A stretch of DNA of 16,661 nt from Oscillospiraceae bacterium (GTDB taxonomy: Bacteria > Bacillota > Clostridia > Oscillospirales > Ruminococcaceae): positions 1-16,661 of the forward strand of contig JAFYEQ010000358.1 of the NCBI GenBank assembly GCA_017544185.1, in the 5' to 3' direction. A program made the position numbers and the translations under genes. The notes beneath the pieces were generated by a model. It saw only the letters and a list, made by a program, of their open reading frames with translations. It was not told where the DNA came from and did not search any database. Below, in pieces: positions 6,684-13,328 of the stretch. Positions within the stretch are counted from its first letter, which is position 1. Each line of letters opens with the position of its first letter.

Positions 6684-6792
6684 GAGGGTATCGGGAATAT
6701 CCGGAAGAACTTGTTCCGGTCACATCCCCGCGGTACATACGATATGCCGAAAAGCAGGGGGATGCATGATCGTTTTTTGGTGCATATCGACG
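6684..6792. other. Divergent intergenic segment with a CCGGAA/TTCCGG palindrome
   Basis: Between the RNHCP promoter and the thiT promoter there is no gene. The only clear structure is CCGGAA-(7 nt)-TTCCGG at 6701-6719, with GAAC-TT-GTTC nested inside it. It could be an operator for either divergent promoter. The inner spacing (2 nt) does not fit the Firmicutes LexA box (GAAC-N4-GTTC). Confidence 0.4.
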
Positions 6793-6822
6793 TTGACAAT
6801 AGTATACGGTATATGCTACAAT
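6793..6822 (+). promoter_or_regulatory. Promoter of the thiT transcript
   Basis: TTGACA (6793-6798) and TACAAT (6817-6822) have an 18-bp spacer. The predicted start is at about 6829, exactly where the TPP aptamer begins. Confidence 0.8.
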
Positions 6823-6828
6823 ACATTT

Positions 6829-6908
6829 GGGGAGCCCGTGTGCCGGGCTGAGAGGGAGCAGAGAGCTCCGACCCTTTGACCTGATCCGGATAATGCCGGC
6901 GTAGGGAG
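6829..6908 (+). ncRNA. TPP riboswitch aptamer (THI box)
   Basis: The sequence holds the conserved thi-box blocks in order: GGGGAGCC, GGCTGAGAGGG, ACCCTTTGACCTGATC, GGATAATGCC and GCGTAGGGA. This is a full TPP-binding aptamer. It sits upstream of the thiamine transporter gene thiT and is expected to lower its expression when thiamine pyrophosphate is plentiful. Confidence 0.97.
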
Positions 6909-6960
6909 CATATGCTGCAGAGCGGCCGACAGACACGGCTGATCGCGGCGTCTTTCTGCG

Positions 6961-6993
6961 TCCTTATCCAAAATACGGAAAGGATGTTTTTTT
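6961..6993 (+). promoter_or_regulatory. Riboswitch expression platform: terminator-like hairpin overlapping the thiT ribosome binding site
   Basis: TCCTT-A-TCC (6961-6969) pairs with GGA-AAGGA (6977-6984) around a 7-nt loop and is followed by TG and seven T (6987-6993) up to the ATG of thiT. AAGGA in the 3' arm is also the ribosome binding site. TTATCC in the 5' arm (6964-6969) is complementary to GGATAA (6888-6893) inside the aptamer, a possible anti-terminator or release pairing. Confidence 0.6.
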
Positions 6994-7617
6994 ATGGCAG
7001 ACACAACTTACGCAGCGGGTACACAGAGCGCGGGGCGCCCTGCATCAAAGATCCGCATACTCGCCGAATGCGCCGTTATGGTCGCATTGTCCACCGTGCT
7101 CAGCTTCATCAAGATCTACCGTCTCCCCTGGGGCGGCTCGATCACACTGCTCAGCATGTTGCCGGTCATCATGTTCAGCATCAGATGGGGGCTCAAATGG
7201 GGGCTCAACTGCTCCGGGCTCAATGCCATCGTGCAGCTGGGACAGGGCATAATAGGCGGTCTGTTCGGCTGGGGGCTCACTCCTGCGATGCTCCTTGGAT
7301 GCATATTCCTCGATTATCTTCTCCCCTACTTCGCCATCGGCTTTTCGGGCATGTTCCGCAAGATGGGACAGTACGGCTGGATCGCCGGGATGCTGATAGC
7401 CATGATGTCGCGTTTCCTGATGCATGTAATATCGGGCATAGTGATATGGCAGAGCGCGGGCGAGCTGTGGAACGGCTTCTCTACCGATAATGCGGTGGTA
7501 TACAGCCTCCTCTACAATGGCGCGTATATGCTCCCGGAGATGATCCTCACCTTCATCGCCGCGACGGTAATGTTCAATCTCCCTCAGACAGCGAAGTTCT
7601 TCGAGAACAAACAGTAA
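6994..7617 (+). CDS. thiT: ThiT, thiamine-specific S component of an ECF transporter
   Basis: The 207-aa membrane protein binds thiamine and works with a shared ECF energizing module (EcfT and two ATPases), which is not in this window. It has about six hydrophobic segments. Family marks are AECAVMVALSTVLSFIKI, LPWGGSITLLSMLPV, a LDYLLPYFAIGF segment, IWQSAGELW and the thiamine-site motif YNGAYMLPE (174-182). AAGGA lies 9 nt before the ATG. The TPP riboswitch upstream confirms the substrate. It is followed by a strong hairpin and appears monocistronic. Confidence 0.95.
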   Translation: MADTTYAAGTQSAGRPASKIRILAECAVMVALSTVLSFIKIYRLPWGGSITLLSMLPVIMFSIRWGLKWGLNCSGLNAIVQLGQGIIGGLFGWGLTPAMLLGCIFLDYLLPYFAIGFSGMFRKMGQYGWIAGMLIAMMSRFLMHVISGIVIWQSAGELWNGFSTDNAVVYSLLYNGAYMLPEMILTFIAATVMFNLPQTAKFFENKQ

Positions 7618-7624
7618 TGATATC

Positions 7625-7652
7625 GGGGCTGTTGCACAAATGCAACAGCCCC
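7625..7652 (+). terminator. Terminator hairpin after thiT
   Basis: GGGGCTGTTGC and GCAACAGCCCC form a perfect 11-bp stem with a 6-nt loop, 7 bp after the stop. The following tract is only TTCT, so termination may be less sharp than the stem suggests. Confidence 0.75.
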
Positions 7653-7661
7653 TTCTACGTA

Positions 7662-7690
7662 TTGACAAACGCGCTGCGATGTGATATGAT
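7662..7690 (+). promoter_or_regulatory. Promoter of the GyrB/ParE-like gene
   Basis: TTGACA (7662-7667) and TATGAT (7685-7690) have a 17-bp spacer. The start would lie ~25 nt before the ATG, leaving a short leader. Confidence 0.85.
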
Positions 7691-7722
7691 AGTATCTGTC
7701 CATACAGGAAAGGAAGATAGCT

Positions 7723-9702
7723 ATGCCAAAGAAAAAGACAGCGGCTTATGATAATGAGAGCATAACCTTACTTAAGGGCGCGGCGAGAGTGCGCGAGCGT
7801 CCTGCGGTAATATTCGGGTCGGACGATCTGGAGGGCTGCAAGCACAGCGTGTTCGAGATCGTGTCCAACTCTATAGACGAGGCGAGAGAGGGCCACGGCG
7901 ACAAGATCGTGGTGACCCGCTTTCTGGATATGTCGGTAGAGGTGGAGGACTTCGGGCGCGGCTGCCCTGTGGACTTCAACGAGGGTGAGCAGCGGTATAA
8001 CTGGGAGCTGGTGTACTGCGAGCTGTATGCCGGCGGCAAGTACGGCAGCGGCGACTATGAGTACTCTCTTGGTCTCAACGGTCTGGGCGCCTGCGCTACC
8101 CAGTACGCCTCGGAGTATATGGATGTGACGGTGTACCGCGACGGGTACAAGTACGATCTGCATTTCGAGAAGGGCGAGAACGTAGGCGGTCTGAAGAAGA
8201 CACCGTTCAAGGGGAAGCGCACGGGCACCGTGCAGCGCTGGAAGCCCGATACGGACGTGTTCACCGATATAGACATACCCCGCGAATATTTCGAGGAGAC
8301 CATACGCAAGCAGGCGGTGGTGAACCCCGGTATATCCTTCGTACTGCGGTGTGAGACGACGCCCGGTGAGTTCGACGAGCAGACCTTCCTGTACGAGGAG
8401 GGCATCGTCGGGTACCTGACGGAGAAGATCGGGGACAAGGCGCTGACCAAGATACAGTACTGCACAGCGGAGCGCATGGGCAGGGATGCGGCCAACCGCC
8501 CCGAGTACAAGATGAAGCTGTCGGTGGCGTTCACGTTCACGGCAGGCGAGTCCTTCCAGGAATACTATCATAATTCCTCGGAGCTCACTCATGACGGCTC
8601 CCCTCAGAAGGCAGTGCAGTCGGCGTTCAAGTCGGCCATCGACCAGTACTGCAAGAAGAGCGGCAAGTACAAGGCCAACGAGAAGAGCATATCCCCTGCG
8701 GATGTGCTGGACAGTCTGGTGCTGATATCCGCTACCTTCTCTACCCTGACATCTTACGAGAACCAGACCAAGAAGGCGATCAACAACAAGTCGATCCAGG
8801 AGAACATGACCGACTTCCTGAAGCATCAGCTGGAGGTATACTTCATAGAGAACCCGGACGATGCGAGCAAGATCGCGGATCAGATACTGATAAACAAGCG
8901 CTCCCGCGAGTCGGCGGAGAGGATACGCGCCAACACCAAGACCAATCTCACCCGTCAGATAGACCTTTCCAACATGGTGGAGAAGTTCGTTGACTGCCGT
9001 ACCCGCGACAAGTCCCGCAGAGAGCTGTATATAGTGGAGGGCGACTCGGCACTGGGCTCGGTGAAGACTGCCAGAGACTCGGAGTTCCAGGCGGTGATGC
9101 CCATACGCGGCAAGATACTCAACTGCCTGAAGGCCGATTATGAGAGGATATTCCGCAGCGACATCATCACGGATCTTTTAAAGGTATTGGGCTGCGGCGT
9201 GGAGGTAAAGAGCAAAGCCAATAAGGATCTTGCCACATTCTCGCTGGACAGCTTCCGCTGGGACAAGGTGATCATATGCACCGATGCGGACGTGGACGGC
9301 TTCCAGATACGCACACTGGTGCTGACCATGCTGTACCGTCTGACGCCTACGCTGATAGAGCAGGGGTATGTATACATCGCGGAGTCTCCCCTGTTCGAGA
9401 TCAACACGTCGAAGATGACCTACTTCGCGTATAACGAGCGCGAGAAGACGGAGATACTTGAGAAGATCGGCGACGAGAGATACAAGATCGACCGCTCCAA
9501 GGGACTGGGCGAGAACGACCCGGAGATGATGGCGCTGACCACTATGGATCCCGCTACCCGCCGTCTCATAAAGGTGATGCCCTCCGATGCGGAGGCTACG
9601 TCGAAGATGTTCGACCTGCTCTTAGGTGACGATCTGCAGGGACGCAAGGACTACATCGCAGAGAATGCCGGCGACTATCTGGAGCTGGCAGATGTGAGCT
9701 GA
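7723..9702 (+). CDS. Divergent type II topoisomerase B subunit (GyrB/ParE-like)
   Basis: The 659-aa protein has the full B-subunit order: GHKL ATPase (about 15-210), transducer (about 220-390) and TOPRIM plus C-terminus (about 420-640). Key residues are kept: Glu45 and Asn49 in FEIVSNSIDEA, Asp76 in the ATP loop, QTK at 348-350, Glu439 in EGDSALG, Asp521/523/525 in DADVDG and SKGLGE at 592-597. Signature positions usually fixed in GyrB/ParE are changed: DNGRGIP reads DFGRGCP, EGDSAGG reads EGDSALG, and DADVDGSHI reads DADVDGFQI. It is therefore a diverged paralogue rather than the housekeeping gyrB or parE. The start has AGGAAGAT upstream. No A subunit gene follows. Confidence 0.85.
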   Translation: MPKKKTAAYDNESITLLKGAARVRERPAVIFGSDDLEGCKHSVFEIVSNSIDEAREGHGDKIVVTRFLDMSVEVEDFGRGCPVDFNEGEQRYNWELVYCELYAGGKYGSGDYEYSLGLNGLGACATQYASEYMDVTVYRDGYKYDLHFEKGENVGGLKKTPFKGKRTGTVQRWKPDTDVFTDIDIPREYFEETIRKQAVVNPGISFVLRCETTPGEFDEQTFLYEEGIVGYLTEKIGDKALTKIQYCTAERMGRDAANRPEYKMKLSVAFTFTAGESFQEYYHNSSELTHDGSPQKAVQSAFKSAIDQYCKKSGKYKANEKSISPADVLDSLVLISATFSTLTSYENQTKKAINNKSIQENMTDFLKHQLEVYFIENPDDASKIADQILINKRSRESAERIRANTKTNLTRQIDLSNMVEKFVDCRTRDKSRRELYIVEGDSALGSVKTARDSEFQAVMPIRGKILNCLKADYERIFRSDIITDLLKVLGCGVEVKSKANKDLATFSLDSFRWDKVIICTDADVDGFQIRTLVLTMLYRLTPTLIEQGYVYIAESPLFEINTSKMTYFAYNEREKTEILEKIGDERYKIDRSKGLGENDPEMMALTTMDPATRRLIKVMPSDAEATSKMFDLLLGDDLQGRKDYIAENAGDYLELADVS

Positions 9703-9713
9703 TACAGACAAGA

Positions 9714-9741
9714 TGCGGCAGGCCCGATCGGGCCTGCCGCA
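9714..9741. terminator. Perfect 28-bp palindrome after the topoisomerase gene
   Basis: TGCGGCAGGCCCGA is followed by its exact reverse complement, a very stable hairpin between convergent genes (topoisomerase plus, PIN toxin minus). It lacks a T-run on either side, so it may act as a Rho-independent-like or mRNA-stabilising structure for the topoisomerase transcript. Confidence 0.55.
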
Positions 9742-9787
9742 TAACATATATCGTACAAAATAACAGGAAAAGGGGGGTGATCTGCCT

Positions 9788-9892
9788 TTGATATCGGAGC
9801 GGATAAAAATAAGGAAGATCATATCCCGCGCTTCCCTGACACATTACAAGTCATACCAGTATCATACGGATATTATACATGTTTCGTCATAA
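9788..9892 (+). CDS. Possible 34-aa ORF with TTG start
   Basis: A TTG codon at 9788 is preceded by the strong ribosome-binding-like AGGGGGGTGAT and opens a 34-codon frame ending in TAA at 9890-9892. The product begins ISERIKIRKIISRAS and is basic. Its last ~30 bp overlap the 3' end of the PIN toxin gene on the other strand, and no promoter is visible. It could as easily be a chance frame after an unrelated purine run. Confidence 0.2.
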   Translation: MISERIKIRKIISRASLTHYKSYQYHTDIIHVSS

Positions 9893-10266
9893 CCACTGAT
9901 AAGAGAGTCGTGTGTCATAAACAACATCCCTTCGGTCTTAGCTTGCGCAAGAAGGATCTTGTCAAATGGGTCGTTGTGCGGCCTGATATTTGGGTCTCTG
10001 CTCAAAGAGCGTACAGTAAAAAGGTGATCTTCGGTAAGCGAGAGGAGAACGAACCCAGATCTTTTGCAAAACTCTGAAAATTCTGTCTCATCAAAAGGGA
10101 AGCTCCCGGGCCTCTTTTGGTGCTTGAGCAGTATTTCCCACACAGATATGATGCTGTAATATATAGTGTTAGTCTCGTCAAGTATCATATCTCTTGCGGA
10201 GGGAGAAAGCATGGGTTCGTCGTTAAGAGCCCAAACGGCAATATGAGTATCGATCAAGATGTTCAT
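9862..10266 (-). CDS. vapC: PIN-domain toxin, VapC type
   Basis: The 134-aa PIN-domain ribonuclease is the toxin of a type II toxin-antitoxin pair. The acidic metal-binding residues are visible: Asp6 in ILIDTHIAVWAL, Glu44 in SVWEI, Asp99 and Asp102 in NDPFDKILLAQA, and Asp120 in MTHDSLI. The style (DTH..VWAL, NDPFDR/K) matches the Sll0205-like branch of VapC proteins. VapC toxins cleave specific RNAs, often tRNA; the target here is unknown. ATG at 10266 overlaps the antitoxin stop in ATGA, so the pair is translationally coupled. Confidence 0.92.
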   Translation of the reverse strand: MNILIDTHIAVWALNDEPMLSPSARDMILDETNTIYYSIISVWEILLKHQKRPGSFPFDETEFSEFCKRSGFVLLSLTEDHLFTVRSLSRDPNIRPHNDPFDKILLAQAKTEGMLFMTHDSLISGYDETCIISV

Positions 10267-10544
10267 ATATCACCATCCATGAGCATAGCAGCGATCTCGT
10301 CGTTGTCGGCATCAAAATCTCCGTAAACGGTGAACTTTCCTTTAGCGATGCCTATGCGCCTTGAGACGTCGTTTTCAGATGATATGGATGAGGCGGCGTT
10401 ATCTGAAGGCCTGTAAGAAACAAGATGATCTGCGAGTAAAGATTCCATCAATTGTTTTACTGTCACCCCCGTGCCGTGTAAAGTTTGTTCAGCGCGAGAA
10501 AACAGATCTTTATCTATAGGTACCTGTATAGTTTGTGTCGTCAT
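10263..10544 (-). CDS. Antitoxin partner of the PIN toxin
   Basis: The 93-aa product starts MTTQTIQVPIDKDLFSRAEQ, a RelB/DinJ-like ribbon-helix-helix pattern that would bind DNA as a dimer. The C-terminal half (IGIAKGKFTVYGDFDADNDEIAAML) is likely the part that wraps around the toxin; its acidic FDADNDEIAAM end is typical of antitoxins that go with VapC of this branch. The longer in-frame start at 10670 is rejected because GAGGTGAT lies just before ATG 10544 and the promoter lies between the two starts. Confidence 0.85.
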   Translation of the reverse strand: MTTQTIQVPIDKDLFSRAEQTLHGTGVTVKQLMESLLADHLVSYRPSDNAASSISSENDVSRRIGIAKGKFTVYGDFDADNDEIAAMLMDGDI

Positions 10545-10562
10545 AGCTATCACCTCATATAT

Positions 10563-10591
10563 AGTATACCATACTTTATATAATATGTCAA
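10563..10591 (-). promoter_or_regulatory. Promoter and likely autoregulatory operator of the toxin-antitoxin operon
   Basis: On the minus strand TTGACA (10586-10591) and TATACT (10563-10568) are 17 bp apart. AGTAT-ACC-ATACT (10563-10575) is an inverted repeat covering the -10 box, the expected place for binding by an antitoxin/toxin complex. The leader is only ~12 nt. Confidence 0.8.
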
Positions 10592-10770
10592 TATAAGCGG
10601 AGATGGAGGGCGTTTTATGCATAGTGCATAAAAACAGAGCACGTTTTTTGACATCGCCCGAAAAAGGCATAATTCAAATTGTTGCATCGAGTTGTAAAGT
10701 TTTGTGGAATTTCTAAAAAGATCGTATCAAAGCCTATGTTTTGGCTGTATAATTTGTGCAGATCAACATC
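10592..10770. other. AT-rich intergenic segment before the surface-protein promoters
   Basis: No gene is supported here. It carries A/T tracts that could act as an UP element for the promoter at 10771. A lone TATAAT at 10748-10753 lacks a convincing -35 box. Confidence 0.4.
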
Positions 10771-10799
10771 TTGACAAAAGGTCCGAAATGTAGTACAAT
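10771..10799 (+). promoter_or_regulatory. Distal promoter P1 of the surface-protein gene
   Basis: TTGACA (10771-10776) and TACAAT (10794-10799) are 17 bp apart. The start would be near 10806, giving a ~255-nt leader with several small hairpins, for example CGGA-GA-TCCG and CACC-N7-GGTG. Confidence 0.85.
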
Positions 10800-10933
10800 A
10801 AGTGCAACCTCACAGGGATGGGCCGTATCGGTATATCCGGGCTGCGGAGATCCGTCGGGAGGCCATCACCGAGACATGGTGTAAATGTACAATAAATACA
10901 GGATCTGAAAGCAAATTTTGTATCATGTGTGCA

Positions 10934-10962
10934 TTGACACAGATCTGTAAAGGTGATACAAT
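10934..10962 (+). promoter_or_regulatory. Proximal promoter P2 of the surface-protein gene
   Basis: A second TTGACA (10934-10939) with TACAAT (10957-10962), again with a 17-bp spacer, lies 163 bp downstream of P1. The start would be near 10969, leaving ~90 nt before the coding region. Two near-consensus promoters in tandem suggest high or condition-switched expression. Confidence 0.75.
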
Positions 10963-11032
10963 GAAAAACGTGATAGGCTTGCAGAGTTTATCACAAATTC
11001 TTATGATTTCCATCTCGTATGGGAAGAAATAA
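10961..11032 (+). CDS. Possible 23-aa leader peptide in the P1 transcript
   Basis: AAGGTGAT precedes ATG 10961 by 4-5 nt, and the frame runs MKNVIGLQSLSQILMISISYGKK to TAA at 11030-11032, 28 bp before the surface-protein start. The ATG overlaps the -10 box of P2, so it could only be translated from the P1 transcript. It might be an upstream leader ORF or a chance frame. Confidence 0.25.
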   Translation: MKNVIGLQSLSQILMISISYGKK

Positions 11033-11060
11033 AGAGAAACAAAACAAGGAGGAATTCATC

Positions 11061-12950
11061 ATGAAGATGAAGAAGACAGTTGCCGGCGTGCTCGCTGGTG
11101 CTATGGCCGTATCTGCAATGGCTGCTACTGTTTCCGCTGATGGTCAGGAGACCATCTCCCTCACCTATGACCTCAAGACCTACATTGAGGATATCGGTCA
11201 GGGTAAGATCACTTTCGTAGCTACCTATGCTGACGCTACGAACGGTAACGCTTACATCATCCCCACGGATGCTAACGGCGATGCTGCTCTCGGCTTCAAC
11301 ATTCTCAACACACCTGTAGACGTTAACGGTTACCAGTACCTCGGTAGCGTAGACGGCCTCACCAAGGACGGCAACTACGGCGCATACGCTGTAGAGGTCC
11401 TCTTCAAGGCTCGTACCTTCTCTGAGACCGGTGCTAACTCTACCAACGTTTCCAACACCATCAAGTTCATCAGAAACGATGACTTCGGCAACGATTTCTT
11501 TGATCCCTTCAAGGGCTCTTATGACTACGTTGTATCTGATGACGTATTCAACAAGACTGTAAATGGTGTTCTGTGGGATGTTTATATTCCTATCACCATC
11601 AACCCTGCTAACACCCAGAATGGCGTAGCTAACCTCGTTAACTTCGACCTCGCTACCCTCGGCTATGCGACCTTCGGCGCATCCATCAGCACTGCTGACG
11701 CTATCGCTGCTGGTTATGTAACTGACTACCTGCAGGCTGCTGGTTTCTCCGGCATCACCGCTCGTATCTGGTACAAGATCCCCAACCAGGTAAAGACTGA
11801 CGTTTCCAACTACTGGGGCTGGACCAATCCCTCCGGTTACACCGACGCTAACGGCGTTTGGAGAAGCGACACGATCACCAGAGATCTCTGGGCAGCTCTC
11901 GGCATCGACTACACTGCTGATGGCAAACCTGAGCTCAAGGCTTACAACGCTGTTGTAAACTCCTATGTATCCACCCTCGCAGCTACTCCTACTCAGAAGG
12001 GCTGGACCGGTCTTACCACTCAGGATAAGACTGAGAAGATCTATCCTTTCAGAACTAACCTCAAGCCCGCTGACTACTCTCCCGATGGCAGCACTGTTCT
12101 GAGAACTGACGATGTTATCTACGCTCTCAAGACCAGAAAGTCCGGCGGCAACTTCTACACCTATCCTCTCTCTGTTCTTAACGATGCTATCGCTAACAAC
12201 GAGAAGGTGACCTTCACATTCACCGGTTACGATGGATATGTAACAACTGCTAACTCTCACGTTCTGAAGCAGTGGGTAGAGCCCTTCAGAGCTTATGGCT
12301 GGCAGACTGGTTCTCAGGACTGGAAGTCTCCCACATTCGGTCAGCATCTCTATGCTAACGGCGTGAACATCCAGACTCCTTACAACACCACCACTGACGT
12401 AAGCGGCAAGTACACCGGTCAGGCTGCTAACCCCAGCACTTATGACCAGTACGGTTCTTACAGCCAGGCTTGGGCAGTTAACCTCTTCACCGGCGCTATC
12501 GTTGTTAACTCTGAGGTCACAATGCAGCTCAACGACACCGATAAGTTCCAGTGGGGCGCTAACACTCTGAGCTTCGTATGGCAGGATATCATCGACGATG
12601 GTAAGATCACCAACGCTAAGCAGCTCCTTACTTCCATGCTCCTCTACACTCCCACAGAGTGGTTCTGGGATCAGCTCACTGTAAACGTTGAGGCTGGCGC
12701 AGCTGAGGACGTTGACAACGCAGCAGGCCTCGAGGGCGAAGGCGAAGAGCTCGTTGAGGAAGAGGAAGAGCCCGTTGAGGAAGTTGAGATCGAAGAGCCC
12801 GAGTTCGAGGAAGAGGTAGTTGAAGAGACAGAAGCTCCCGCTCCTGTTGAGCCCGCTCCTTCTCCCAAGACCGGTAATGCTCCCATAGCTCTCGCAGTTA
12901 TCCCTGTAGCACTCGCTGCAGCAGCTGTAGTAGCTAAGAAGAGAGGCTAA
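11061..12950 (+). CDS. Abundant secreted surface protein with acidic spacer and PKTG-type sorting tail
   Basis: The 629-aa product has a Sec signal peptide (KMKK, hydrophobic core, cleavage likely after Ala26), then a ~520-residue extracellular part rich in Tyr, Thr, Asn and Asp with no cysteine. Residues 547-600 are an acidic Glu/Pro/Val spacer. SPKTG at 601-605, a hydrophobic segment and KKRG form a sortase-like anchor signal in which Ser replaces Leu of LPXTG. The ectodomain matches no family I recognise. AAGGAGG lies 8 nt before ATG 11061; an upstream in-frame ATG at 11019 is rejected. Codon use (GCT, CTC, AAC, GAC, TAC, AAG; TTA, CTA and TCA avoided) differs sharply from neighbours and points to very high expression, as do the tandem promoters and strong terminator. 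Confidence 0.85.
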   Translation: MKMKKTVAGVLAGAMAVSAMAATVSADGQETISLTYDLKTYIEDIGQGKITFVATYADATNGNAYIIPTDANGDAALGFNILNTPVDVNGYQYLGSVDGLTKDGNYGAYAVEVLFKARTFSETGANSTNVSNTIKFIRNDDFGNDFFDPFKGSYDYVVSDDVFNKTVNGVLWDVYIPITINPANTQNGVANLVNFDLATLGYATFGASISTADAIAAGYVTDYLQAAGFSGITARIWYKIPNQVKTDVSNYWGWTNPSGYTDANGVWRSDTITRDLWAALGIDYTADGKPELKAYNAVVNSYVSTLAATPTQKGWTGLTTQDKTEKIYPFRTNLKPADYSPDGSTVLRTDDVIYALKTRKSGGNFYTYPLSVLNDAIANNEKVTFTFTGYDGYVTTANSHVLKQWVEPFRAYGWQTGSQDWKSPTFGQHLYANGVNIQTPYNTTTDVSGKYTGQAANPSTYDQYGSYSQAWAVNLFTGAIVVNSEVTMQLNDTDKFQWGANTLSFVWQDIIDDGKITNAKQLLTSMLLYTPTEWFWDQLTVNVEAGAAEDVDNAAGLEGEGEELVEEEEEPVEEVEIEEPEFEEEVVEETEAPAPVEPAPSPKTGNAPIALAVIPVALAAAAVVAKKRG

Positions 12951-12985
12951 TAGGTCTTAAGCACCTTATTCTCAGACTAACGAAG

Positions 12986-13015
12986 TGGCTCCTACGCAAG
13001 TAGGAGCCATTTTTT
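12986..13015 (+). terminator. Strong terminator of the surface-protein gene
   Basis: TGGCTCCTAC and GTAGGAGCCA form a perfect 10-bp stem with a GCAA tetraloop, followed by TTTTTT. It lies 36 bp after the stop codon. Confidence 0.95.
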
Positions 13016-13033
13016 GGTATTATCATGATGATA

Positions 13034-13069
13034 AAAGGCATATGCTCGTGTATAGGAGCATATGCCTTT
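13034..13069. terminator. Second long hairpin downstream, possible bidirectional terminator
   Basis: AAAGGCATATGCTC and GAGCATATGCCTTT form a perfect 14-bp stem with an 8-nt loop. It is flanked by a TATCAT-G-ATGATA palindrome (13021-13033). T-runs are short on both sides (TTT plus strand, TTTT minus strand), so it may be a back-up terminator. Confidence 0.5.
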
Positions 13070-13201
13070 GATGTTTAAAATAATATTTGTTCGGCTTTCA
13101 AAAGTTTTCTTTATGTGATTCTTAGTCACCGGGTCGGGAATATTACTAAAAATATTAGAGCATTACGAATGTTTTTCTATATATATTATATAAAAAAGCA
13201 G
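13070..13201. other. AT-rich intergenic segment
   Basis: No gene, RNA or clear repeat was found here; it is AT-rich (runs of TATATA and AAAAA) and leads into the flippase promoter. Confidence 0.4.
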
Positions 13202-13230
13202 ATGACAAATAGGGGAGAATATGGTATAAT
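13202..13230 (+). promoter_or_regulatory. Promoter upstream of the flippase leader
   Basis: ATGACA (13202-13207) and TATAAT (13225-13230) have a 17-bp spacer. The start would be near 13237, just before the three-hairpin cluster. Confidence 0.65.
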
Positions 13231-13246
13231 CAATACAGCGATGTCC

Positions 13247-13328
13247 CCCGCCTCTTAGGCGGGTGCCATCTTGTCATTCAGTGGGGGATCGTATCCCCCA
13301 CTGAATGACGGCAAGCTCACGCTTGCCG
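13247..13328 (+). ncRNA. Three consecutive perfect hairpins in the flippase leader
   Basis: Hairpin A is CCCGCCT-CTT-AGGCGGG (13247-13263). Hairpin B is a 17-bp perfect stem, GTCATTCAGTGGGGGAT with loop CGT (13273-13309). Hairpin C is GGCAAGC-TCAC-GCTTGCC (13310-13327). They begin about 10 nt after the predicted transcript start and end ~100 bp before the flippase ATG. None has a T-run, so they are not plain terminators. They could be a structured leader or regulatory RNA, an antitermination element, or the relic end of an IS200/IS605-type element, whose ends carry such hairpins. I cannot decide from one copy. Confidence 0.5.

Noticed and set aside
6701..6719. LexA (SOS) box
   Set aside because: GAAC and GTTC are separated by 2 nt instead of the 4 nt of the Firmicutes box.
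7768..8826. 352-codon minus-strand frame opposite the topoisomerase gene
   Set aside because: It is antisense to a well-supported GHKL ATPase domain and shows no domain of its own.
4806..9840. 14-bp match GCGCTTCCCTGACA between the repeat-element core (about 4805) and the segment near 9829
   Set aside because: A match of this length is expected about once by chance in a window of this size, and the flanks do not match.
11001..12347. 448-codon open frame antisense to the surface-protein gene
   Set aside because: It results from the host gene avoiding TTA, CTA and TCA codons, which removes stops on the opposite strand. It has no ribosome binding site and a low-complexity Val/Ser/Glu composition.
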